A stretch of 64,000 bases of DNA, taken from positions 28,191 through 92,190 of the forward strand of contig CALBZW010000014.1 in assembly GCA_937889535.1 (NCBI GenBank). Direction: 5' to 3'. This DNA is from an uncultured Candidatus Saccharibacteria bacterium (GTDB taxonomy: Bacteria; Patescibacteriota; Saccharimonadia; Saccharimonadales; Saccharimonadaceae). Each line of letters starts with the position of its first letter. The first letter of the stretch is position 1. This document shows, piece by piece, positions 24,568 through 31,119 of this stretch. The notes beneath the pieces are model-generated. The model saw nothing but the letters and a program-made list of their open reading frames with translations. It was not told where the DNA came from and made no database searches. A program made the position numbers and the translations under genes.

Positions 24568-24825
24568 ATGCCTGAACCTAAAAAACAGAGTAGCCCACGT
24601 AAAACCGGCCTACGTCGCAGCCACTTGCGCCTGAAATTGGCCCGTGCAGTTAATAGCCACTCGCCAGTCAAAGCGTTTGAAACCGCGAAGAAAACCCCAA
24701 ATTTAAAAGTCAAAACTGTCAAGCCAGCCTCTGACCAGACAGTCAAAGCGAAAAAAGCTGAGCAGAAAAAAGCTGCCCCAGCAAAGAAAACTACGACCAC
24801 AAAAATCACTAAAAAATCTAAATAA
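24568..24825 (+). CDS. rpmF: 50S ribosomal protein bL32 (probable), cysteine-free form
   Basis: The first 35 residues, MPEPKKQSSPRKTGLRRSHL, match the start of bL32 (PKKR/K-x-S-K-S-R-x-x-x-R-R-S-H). The usual C-x-x-C pairs that bind zinc are absent. Residues 40-85 are a lysine/alanine/threonine-rich tail. Position supports this: nusB and rnc follow, as rpmF often precedes rnc. An AAGGAG ribosome binding site lies before the ATG. The call rests on the N-terminal pattern and context rather than on length. Confidence 0.7.
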   Translation: MPEPKKQSSPRKTGLRRSHLRLKLARAVNSHSPVKAFETAKKTPNLKVKTVKPASDQTVKAKKAEQKKAAPAKKTTTTKITKKSK

Positions 24826-24837
24826 AAGGGAAGGTAT

Positions 24838-25392
24838 ATGGCTAGTAACCGGCACTTAGGCAGAATAATTGTTTTACAGAGTTTGTACGAATACGAATTT
24901 CGTACAAAAGCCGGAGATCCGACGGCGGAAATTGATGTTATCGTCGCGAAAAATATTGAGCCATACGCCCGCGCTCTAGGCGACACGGAGTTCGTCTACG
25001 GGCTAGCCCGGGCTGTCTCGGAAAGATTCCAAGATCTTGATACTAAGCTCCAGCCGATGGCGCCGGAGTGGCCTTTGAGTACGATTGCCGCCATTGACCG
25101 CAACGTACTACGCATGGGGTTATACGAGCTTGAATCTTCCGCCGAGACCGTACCGCCCAAAGTTGCGATTAATGAGGCCGTAGAGTTGGCGAAGGCCTTT
25201 GGTTCGGATAATTCCTCGAAATTCATCAACGGGGTACTCGGTACAGCCTATCGCCAGATTTATAATGAAGAAGAAACATCTCCGAAGGAGAATCAGCATG
25301 AAGAAAAAGCACAAGCGGACGAGCCAGAAGGCACTACTGCTGGAGCAACAGACGTCGTCGATGTCGACGGCAAGGGGGAAACCACCGCGTAA
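24838..25392 (+). CDS. nusB: Transcription antitermination factor NusB
   Basis: Helical RNA-binding protein that with NusE binds boxA of rRNA leaders. The typical stretches VLQSLYEYEFR, LYELESSAETVPPKVAINEA and KAFGSDNSSKFINGVLGTAY are present. The last 40 residues (EEETSPKENQHEEKAQADEP and on) are an acidic extension not found in most NusB. That extension is read in a different frame by the next gene over 95 bases. Confidence 0.93.
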   Translation: MASNRHLGRIIVLQSLYEYEFRTKAGDPTAEIDVIVAKNIEPYARALGDTEFVYGLARAVSERFQDLDTKLQPMAPEWPLSTIAAIDRNVLRMGLYELESSAETVPPKVAINEAVELAKAFGSDNSSKFINGVLGTAYRQIYNEEETSPKENQHEEKAQADEPEGTTAGATDVVDVDGKGETTA

Positions 25393-26077
25393 AACCCCCA
25401 AACAGTCGCGTAAAGCGTCCAAAAAACAATCAACCCGGCCAGCGCCTAAACAGGCGCCAAAAGTGAAGCCGGAAGTTCAAAAGACAAAGGTGCTAGAAAG
25501 CGCCAAGGCCCAGCCGGAAACCGCGGGCTTAGCAGCCCCGACTTCTCGTAAAGTCCCCGAGGCTTTACCGCTAAAAAATGAGCGTGACCGTACAAACGCC
25601 GTTTCTCGGCTTACGGCCCGTGTCTTTAAAAAACCGGCCATTCAAGAAGTAGTGCGCGAGCCGACTGCGGGTGGAATCGTCTTTCGCACTAATCGCGAAC
25701 AAAATGACATTGATATTTTGCTGATTCAGGACTCTAAGGGGCGCTGGACTATCCCGAAGGGACATATCGAACCCGGCGAAACTGCGAAACAGACTGCGAT
25801 TCGCGAAATTGGCGAAGAATCCGGCCTGTTTCATATCCAAGTCTTGGCTTGGCTGGGTAAAATCCATTTTCAATATCGTCGCATTGACAAGCTCGTCCTC
25901 ATGACGACTCAAATTTACCTCGTACGTGCCATGGATGACGCTGAGATTCCGACTAAGGAACAGTGGATGAAAGGTATCAAATGGTTTAAGTTTAATGACG
26001 CAATCGAGGCGATCGAATACGAAGATATCGAAAAACTCATGCTCGTCGCACGCAATAAAATTAGGCAAGGTCTATAG
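25298..26077 (+). CDS. NUDIX hydrolase with lysine-rich N-terminal extension
   Basis: The NUDIX box GHIEPGETAKQTAIREIGEE (then SGL) follows the GX5EX7REUXEEXGU pattern exactly. The first 130 residues are rich in lysine, proline and serine and probably disordered. The enzyme hydrolyses a nucleoside diphosphate linked to some group; the substrate is unknown. The ATG follows AAGGAG and lies 95 bases inside nusB in another frame. rnc follows nine bases later. Confidence 0.85.
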   Translation: MKKKHKRTSQKALLLEQQTSSMSTARGKPPRKTPKQSRKASKKQSTRPAPKQAPKVKPEVQKTKVLESAKAQPETAGLAAPTSRKVPEALPLKNERDRTNAVSRLTARVFKKPAIQEVVREPTAGGIVFRTNREQNDIDILLIQDSKGRWTIPKGHIEPGETAKQTAIREIGEESGLFHIQVLAWLGKIHFQYRRIDKLVLMTTQIYLVRAMDDAEIPTKEQWMKGIKWFKFNDAIEAIEYEDIEKLMLVARNKIRQGL

Positions 26078-26085
26078 GAGGTTAT

Positions 26086-26835
26086 ATGACGCCACGACAA
26101 ATTGAAGAATATCAGGTTTTCGCTCGCGAAAAACTTGGTTTCGAATTCAAAAATATCAACTTACTTATCACTGCTCTGACGCATCGTAGCTATGTCAATG
26201 AACATAAAGCTAGCGTCAAGGAGCATAACGAACGGCTAGAATTTCTCGGCGACGCCGTGCTAGAGTTGGTGACTTCTGACTTTTTGTATCGCAATTACAA
26301 CGAGCCAGAAGGCATCATGACCGCTTGGCGCTCCGCTCTCGTCCGTACCGAAAGTATCGGTGAATCCGGCGAAGCCTTGGGCTACGAACCCCTTGTCCGA
26401 CTATCGAAAGGCGAAAAGCACGGTTCAAGTCGCGCCCATGCCGTCATCCTTGCCGACTGTTTTGAGGCGGTAATCGGCGCAATTTATCTCGACCAGGGAT
26501 ATGATACCGCACGGGATTTCATTGATAAGTGGATTTTGAGCAAGCTCGGCCGCATTCTGAAAGAAGGCAGTTGGCGCGACCCGAAGTCCTATCTCCAGGA
26601 ATTAGCTCAGCACCACGATGGCGCTACTCCGAGCTACAAAGTTCTCGGCGAAGAGGGGCCAGACCATGATAAGACCTTTACGGTTGGCGTTTACGTTGGT
26701 AAGCAACTCAAGGGGCAAGGAACTGGCCATTCCAAACAGGAAGCCGAAGGTAACGCCGCCTCCGAAGGCGTCAAGGGCTATCTAAAGCTTCAGGAGCGCG
26801 AAAAGTCGGCCAAAGGCGCAAAGGCTGCAAAATAA
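26086..26835 (+). CDS. rnc: Ribonuclease III
   Basis: Double-strand-specific RNase that processes rRNA precursors. The signature NERLEFLGDAVLELVTSDFLY contains the catalytic acidic residues; the second catalytic region reads LADCFEAVIGAIYLDQGY. The C-terminal double-stranded-RNA binding domain (PKSYLQELAQHH, GQGTGHSKQEAEGNAASEGV) is complete. Length 249. A GGAGG site is present. Ends a rpmF-nusB-nudix-rnc run. Confidence 0.96.
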   Translation: MTPRQIEEYQVFAREKLGFEFKNINLLITALTHRSYVNEHKASVKEHNERLEFLGDAVLELVTSDFLYRNYNEPEGIMTAWRSALVRTESIGESGEALGYEPLVRLSKGEKHGSSRAHAVILADCFEAVIGAIYLDQGYDTARDFIDKWILSKLGRILKEGSWRDPKSYLQELAQHHDGATPSYKVLGEEGPDHDKTFTVGVYVGKQLKGQGTGHSKQEAEGNAASEGVKGYLKLQEREKSAKGAKAAK

Positions 26836-26849
26836 TCGGCTACTAAACA

Positions 26850-26884
26850 TGAAAAAGAGCTGCCACAGTCATGCTGGCAGCTCT
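26850..26884 (-). terminator. Terminator of the 171-residue orphan
   Basis: On the minus strand AGAGCTGCCA and TGGCAGCTCT arms (10 bp) precede a TTTTT run. Confidence 0.8.
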
Positions 26885-26905
26885 GATAGCTATATAGCTA
26901 TCCTC

Positions 26906-27421
26906 TCATCTCCGTTTTGGACCCTTCTCGTAGGCTTCAGTATTAACCAATCCATTCTCATCGTCATATTCTACCTGAAGCAAGTCAAACCGCTCATCTG
27001 GTGCCAGATGTTTTATCTGATAGAGCGTCTGTCTATCGTCCGGTACCAGAATGCTCATCTCCAGGTCTACCGGCCACTTCTCCATATAACATTTCAATGC
27101 CGCTGCCTTCGGGCGCTTATCTTTGGTCTGCTTGTCAGCAAAATTTAGCACCAGATGGTGACGATAAATTCGCGCCTCCCAGAGATGCCAACGTTTGTTG
27201 GTCCCATTTATAATGCTTGGCAGCTCCTCCTGAAACTTCTGCGTCGTTTTTATGTTCGCGTGACCGGGGATCGTCAGATCCTCCACCTTCATCTGCGCCA
27301 AAAACTCCGCAAAACTCGGGTCATTAATTTCCAGCACCAACGGTGCTTCGCAAACTACCACGCCGTACGACGCATGCCTCTTTCCGACATTTCTAATCCG
27401 ATACAACAATCTATCACTCAT
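26906..27421 (-). CDS. Hypothetical protein (171 residues)
   Basis: Soluble protein without recognised domain; mixed charged residues, with YRIRNVGKRHASYGVVVCEAP at the start. It has a GAGGAGG ribosome binding site, a consensus promoter and its own terminator, so it is a stand-alone unit of the orphan group. Its promoter is nearly the same as that of tRNA-Gln. Confidence 0.65.
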   Translation of the reverse strand: MSDRLLYRIRNVGKRHASYGVVVCEAPLVLEINDPSFAEFLAQMKVEDLTIPGHANIKTTQKFQEELPSIINGTNKRWHLWEARIYRHHLVLNFADKQTKDKRPKAAALKCYMEKWPVDLEMSILVPDDRQTLYQIKHLAPDERFDLLQVEYDDENGLVNTEAYEKGPKRR

Positions 27422-27507
27422 TGAGAAACCTCCTCGGGGATGTCAATGTACTATTTGACGAAATTGCTTTACGCGATTTTTCGTCAGAATCATCCCCCTA
27501 TCTCCTC

Positions 27508-27536
27508 ATTATAGCACAGATAGCCGAAAAAGTCAA
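27508..27536 (-). promoter_or_regulatory. Consensus promoter of the 171-residue orphan
   Basis: TTGACT, 17 bases, TATAAT; the -10 region reads TATCTGTGCTATAAT. Confidence 0.8.
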
Positions 27537-27611
27537 TAGTAGGGGTGATTTTGACTTTACTTTTCTCATAAACTTTGTTATAATCAAAACAACAATAACT
27601 AAGGAGAAAAA

Positions 27612-28001
27612 ATGCTAGCGATTCGCATGCAACGTAATGGCCGCGTACACGCCCCTGTGTACCGGATAGTCGTCCAAGAAGCGCAGCGCCACCCGCTTTC
27701 GGGTCGTGTTGTAGCCGAGGTCGGCAACTACAACCCTGAGACCAAGCGCGTGGTCCTTGATAAGGAAAAGGTCGAGTTTTACCTCGGCCATGGCGCCCAG
27801 CCGTCCAGCCGCGTCGCCTATGTCCTCAAAAAAGAGGGAATTGAACTACCGAAGTGGTACAAAGAAGCTCCCGCGAAGCATAAGCAGGCGAAGCACGCCG
27901 ACAAGCTGCGCAAAAACCAACCAAAAGAGGAGAAGCCAGCTGAGGCTCCAGCAGAAAGTGCCGAGAGTACTGACGCTGGCGAAGCACCGGCCGCTGAGTA
28001 A
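27612..28001 (+). CDS. rpsP: 30S ribosomal protein bS16
   Basis: Begins LAIRMQRNGRVHAPVYRIVVQE, with the usual R-x-G-x-K/R-x-P-x-Y-R-I-V pattern. Residues after about 80 form a lysine, alanine and glutamate-rich tail, so the length of 129 exceeds the usual 80 to 90. The start is preceded by AAGGAGAA. A TTTACT/TGT-TATAAT promoter lies 30 bases upstream. Normally khpA follows; here a minus-strand membrane protein gene separates them. Confidence 0.95.
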   Translation: MLAIRMQRNGRVHAPVYRIVVQEAQRHPLSGRVVAEVGNYNPETKRVVLDKEKVEFYLGHGAQPSSRVAYVLKKEGIELPKWYKEAPAKHKQAKHADKLRKNQPKEEKPAEAPAESAESTDAGEAPAAE

Positions 28002-28015
28002 GCGAGACAAAATTA

Positions 28016-28043
28016 CCCCCAGGATTACTCCCGGGGGATTTTT
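28016..28043 (+). terminator. Terminator of rpsP
   Basis: CCCCCAGG and CCCGGGGG arms followed by ATTTTTG. Confidence 0.8.
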
Positions 28044-28079
28044 GTGTGGAAAGTGAAGCGCGATACAGTGATCAGAAAT

Positions 28080-28760
28080 TTATGGTCGGTCGGGGTCTTT
28101 ATACCACTTCTCCCAGCGCTCGAATCCGAACACCGCCGCAATCGCCGCCACGATAATAACAATGATAATTACTGGCAGTGGCCAGCCTCGTGAAGACTTA
28201 TCGGGCTGGTCGTCTTGCTCTGCGTCGGCCTCCGGCTGGTTTGCATTAGCGTCTTCCGTCTCGTCGACCTCTGACGAGGCCGCTTCGTCGACAACCGTCT
28301 CTGTCTGCTCGGCTTCAGAGTCTTCAGTCTTATTCTGGTCTCCTACCTCAGATTCGCCTGCTACAGCCTCCGGTTCACTGGTCGGTTCGGTCGCCTCAGA
28401 CGATCCTGTGCCTTCCGGCTCCTCGGTCGCAGAAGATTCGTCGCCATTCAACTGTTCGTTCGTCCGGTCCCAGAATTCTTTTTCCTGATTCTGATTCCAT
28501 TCCCGGAAGTCATCGCGGGCTTCGCCAGCTTTTTCTTTGGTCTTATCCCAGAGTTCGCTGGCCTTCTCCTTTACCGCCGGCGCTTTATCTTTCACCCAAT
28601 CTACGGCGTCCGAGCCGGCAGCCTTTGCCTTGTCCCACCAAGATTCTTCCGAACTTTCCGTTTCGGCTTCCTCGTCCGCGGCATATGCCGTCGTTGGTAA
28701 TATTACCAACGACAAGGCTAAGACTATCGTAACTACTTTCCAAAATTTCAACGTGCGCAT
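28080..28760 (-). CDS. Secreted/anchored protein with acidic stalk
   Basis: An N-terminal signal peptide (KFWKVVTIVLALSLVILPTTAYA) and a C-terminal membrane helix (LPVIIIVIIVAAIAAVFGF) flank a middle that is helical and lysine-rich at first, then about 90 residues of glutamate, serine and threonine. This is a surface stalk. No catalytic domain is seen. The ATG after AAAGGGGGTG is the right start; the in-frame ATG six codons earlier lies in the ribosome binding site. It sits between rpsP and khpA. Confidence 0.65.
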   Translation of the reverse strand: MRTLKFWKVVTIVLALSLVILPTTAYAADEEAETESSEESWWDKAKAAGSDAVDWVKDKAPAVKEKASELWDKTKEKAGEARDDFREWNQNQEKEFWDRTNEQLNGDESSATEEPEGTGSSEATEPTSEPEAVAGESEVGDQNKTEDSEAEQTETVVDEAASSEVDETEDANANQPEADAEQDDQPDKSSRGWPLPVIIIVIIVAAIAAVFGFERWEKWYKDPDRP

Positions 28761-28809
28761 GAACGCACCCCCTTTCATGAACTTGAGGCTAAGTCGCCCC
28801 GATACCTCT

Positions 28810-28838
28810 ATTATACCGCACTTATGCTATTTTGTCAA
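28810..28838 (-). promoter_or_regulatory. Consensus promoter of the stalk protein
   Basis: TTGACA, 17 bases, TATAAT on the minus strand. Confidence 0.8.
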
Positions 28839-28937
28839 GATGACATAACGGCTTTCGTACTGGAAGTTAGTCAAAACTTCTTGCAAATCTTAAAATATGC
28901 TAAAAATTCACAAAAATCCTCCACATTTTCCTGCTTG

Positions 28938-28946
28938 TGGTATAAT
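28938..28946 (+). promoter_or_regulatory. Extended -10 promoter of khpA
   Basis: TG-G-TATAAT with about 32 bases of leader and a GGAG site. Confidence 0.6.
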
Positions 28947-28978
28947 GAAAGTTATAGCATTAATAAACTGGAGATCTT

Positions 28979-29413
28979 ATGGCAACCATTGACCAACAAT
29001 TTGTAGAATATATCGTAAAAACCCTTGTAAACAATCCAGATAAGGTCGTTGTCGAGCGTGAAATCGACGAGCGTGGCGTCCTGCTGAGTTTGAGCGTTGA
29101 CCCTGAAGATGTCGGTCGCGTCATCGGTAAGCGCGGTGCGACTGCTCAGAGTATCCGTACCCTGCTGCGCGTCCTCGGCACGAAGAACGGCGCCCGGTAC
29201 AATCTCAAGGTTGTCAATACTGATGAGGAAGAAGGTTATCGCGCTCCTCGAAACCATGATGGCGGCGAAACTCGCGCCGATGCTGAAGCAGTCGGTGAGC
29301 TACGTGCTGACGAAGAGGAAGGCAATGCTCCACTTGATGGCGGCGAAGCTGAAGGCGAACTCGCCGAGAAAACTCGCGCCGAGCTAGCCGATCTCGATGA
29401 CCTCGATATCTAA
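28979..29413 (+). CDS. khpA: KH-domain RNA-binding protein KhpA-like
   Basis: The first 80 residues form a single KH domain (VGRVIGKRGATAQSIRTLLRV contains the GxxG loop as GKRG). KhpA binds RNA and in other bacteria acts with KhpB in division and translation. The C-terminal 60 residues are strongly acidic (about 25 Asp/Glu) and may regulate RNA binding. Length is 144 against the usual 75 to 80. Confidence 0.85.
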   Translation: MATIDQQFVEYIVKTLVNNPDKVVVEREIDERGVLLSLSVDPEDVGRVIGKRGATAQSIRTLLRVLGTKNGARYNLKVVNTDEEEGYRAPRNHDGGETRADAEAVGELRADEEEGNAPLDGGEAEGELAEKTRAELADLDDLDI

Positions 29414-29423
29414 GTAAAACTTT

Positions 29424-29452
29424 AGCCACTCCTGTACCAGGGGTGGCTTTTT
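29424..29452 (+). terminator. Terminator of khpA
   Basis: AGCCAC-TCC and GGG-GTGGCT arms followed by TTTTT. Confidence 0.8.
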
Positions 29453-29489
29453 GATGTGTGGGTCTTGTCGTAGAGATAAAGATGTCTGG

Positions 29490-29972
29490 CTACCTAAAGC
29501 GATAAATCATCGGCTCCAGCCAATTATCATCCTTCCGTGGTGTCGCAAAGTGCAACATAAAAAGCGTCTGCGACTTAATATGGAATACCCAAATGTCTGC
29601 CTCTACGGAGCCGACTTTAGTTCCTACAATGCGGAAATCTACAGCTTTCCCACCGAGGATTGGTCTCCAATCATCAATCAGAAGCGCTTTCGCCTCGTCA
29701 GGTGTCATACTACGCTTAAGATTAGGACCATTGAGCGCCGATGTTACCAGTGCACTAATTCCATTCATTGCGGAATAGTGCTGGCTATCTAAGCGTTCCG
29801 TATCAAACGCCGGTGCCGTCTGTTTAATGGCCTTGGCAAAATCTTGATTTTGCTTTTGACGCTGAGGGTCAAACCCAGTCGCATACCACTCGACCAGAAA
29901 TTTCTTCCGGCTCATTGTCGGTTTCTTCTTTTCTGTTGGTATCGGTAAAATCTTCAAACACTTTTTCTTCAT
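29490..29972 (-). CDS. Hypothetical protein (160 residues)
   Basis: Soluble protein with no recognised domain. Basic N-terminus (KKKCLKILPIPTEKKKPTMS), then segments resembling a small alpha/beta domain (FRIVGTKVGSVEADIWVFHI). A GGAGG site precedes the ATG. Downstream on the same strand no long T run is seen. It shares the promoter type of the other orphans. Confidence 0.6.
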   Translation of the reverse strand: MKKKCLKILPIPTEKKKPTMSRKKFLVEWYATGFDPQRQKQNQDFAKAIKQTAPAFDTERLDSQHYSAMNGISALVTSALNGPNLKRSMTPDEAKALLIDDWRPILGGKAVDFRIVGTKVGSVEADIWVFHIKSQTLFMLHFATPRKDDNWLEPMIYRFR

Positions 29973-30063
29973 TTACAACCTCCATTCCGCGCGGCTACCT
30001 CCTGAAACCCTAAATTGCCTAGCCGGCACCGGATTTCTCGAGCGCCACGCTACCTATCCTCCC

Positions 30064-30092
30064 ATTATATCACAGATAAGGCTAAAAGTCAA
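30064..30092 (-). promoter_or_regulatory. Consensus promoter of the 160-residue orphan
   Basis: TTGACT, 17 bases, TATAAT on the minus strand; spacer ends TATCTGTGATATAAT. The leader is about 90 bases. Confidence 0.8.
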
Positions 30093-30130
30093 TAATAAGC
30101 GTTACTGTCGCCAAAATTATCGTCTAAACA

Positions 30131-30159
30131 TTGACAAAAAGCACTATCTGTGATAAAAT
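30131..30159 (+). promoter_or_regulatory. Consensus promoter of the membrane protein gene
   Basis: TTGACA, 17 bases, TAAAAT; spacer ends CTATCTGTGA, nearly identical to the divergent promoter 40 bases away. A 14-bp hairpin (30172-30185 with 30216-30229, two mismatches) lies in the leader. Confidence 0.8.
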
Positions 30160-30255
30160 AGAAAGATAAGCCATGCTGCTCGCAGTTTAAAATCACGAAT
30201 CATTTCGGATTTTTGCTCTGAGCGGCATGAGATTCCTTGTATGGAGGTACAAAAA

Positions 30256-30885
30256 ATGAAAAAAATTTTATTATCACAGAGAGGACTGAGCGTTCTCGGA
30301 GTATTCAAGGGTATTTCAACCGCCGTCTGCGTCATCTACTGTGTCATCTTGATGGGTAGCGCCGTCGGTCCGTACAGTGAGACGATAGATGAGACTACGT
30401 TCATCAAGGGCAGCGTTATTATCTTTGGCGCTTTTGTCCTGCAGACATTAATCAGTATCGCGCACGGTCGCCGAGTCGACCGCCAGAGCATTGCCGAACG
30501 TCGTCGCATCTCCAAGGTTTGTATCGGTGGACTGGTCCTGGCCGTCATTATGCTCTTAATCGCGATCGAGGGAGTGTTCTCCATCGAATACTCGCGCTGG
30601 CATACCTACAATACGCAACGGTCAATCATGGAAGATATGGGCAGAAAAATCTATTCTTCCCCCGTAGAAGCCGCCCTGGACTTTGTTAACCATGAGCCGC
30701 AACCGCTCAGCGGTGCGGAAAGATTAATTCTATCGGAGTTATATGACACTATGCAGGAGATAGAGCGTACGCTCTGGTATCTGGCTTGTCTAGGGTTCGC
30801 CTTGGCCGAATTCTCGATTGCCGGTTTTAATATCGCGCTGATTGAGCTTCCGACCAAAATAACCTGTCGTATCCACGATTCGTGA
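30256..30885 (+). CDS. Hypothetical four-helix membrane protein
   Basis: 209 residues. Hydrophobic helices at roughly residues 15-38, 50-70, 85-110 and 175-195; a central loop holds a soluble helix (YNTQRSIMEDMGRKI). The ATG at MKKILLSQRG follows GGAGGT; five in-frame residues further up would include the ribosome binding site. No family recognised. Confidence 0.65.
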   Translation: MKKILLSQRGLSVLGVFKGISTAVCVIYCVILMGSAVGPYSETIDETTFIKGSVIIFGAFVLQTLISIAHGRRVDRQSIAERRRISKVCIGGLVLAVIMLLIAIEGVFSIEYSRWHTYNTQRSIMEDMGRKIYSSPVEAALDFVNHEPQPLSGAERLILSELYDTMQEIERTLWYLACLGFALAEFSIAGFNIALIELPTKITCRIHDS

Positions 30886-30892
30886 CCACGAA

Positions 30893-30924
30893 AACACTCC
30901 GTCATACCGTGCGGAGTGTTTTGC
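30893..30924 (+). terminator. Terminator after the four-helix membrane protein
   Basis: AACACTCCG and CGGAGTGTT arms (9 bp) followed by TTTTG. Confidence 0.8.
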
Positions 30925-30931
30925 TGTCTTA

Positions 30932-30954
30932 ATTGTTGTAAATTTTACAACAAT
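30932..30954. promoter_or_regulatory. Palindromic operator-like site upstream of rpoB
   Basis: ATTGTTGTAAA-T-TTTACAACAAT, 11-bp arms with one central base. It ends 13 bases before the -35 box of rpoB and has no T run, so it looks like an operator rather than a terminator. Confidence 0.5.
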
Positions 30955-30967
30955 AATAAAATACCCC

Positions 30968-30996
30968 TTGAAAAATCCATCAAAATCCGCTAAAAT
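30968..30996 (+). promoter_or_regulatory. rpoB-rpoC promoter
   Basis: TTGAAA, 17 bases, TAAAAT. The leader of about 120 bases folds into a nested hairpin at 31018-31066 (GATATTT with AAATATC outside, CGCTAG with CTAGCG inside). Confidence 0.7.
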
Positions 30997-31119
30997 AAGC
31001 CGTAAGAAGTAGTGAGTGATATTTTTGGGGTGCGCTAGAAATGGCGAGGCTAGCGTTCTAAATATCGCAGTTAATCTTCGGCGCTGCATAAGATTATCAA
31101 CACTAAAAGAGAGGAAAAA

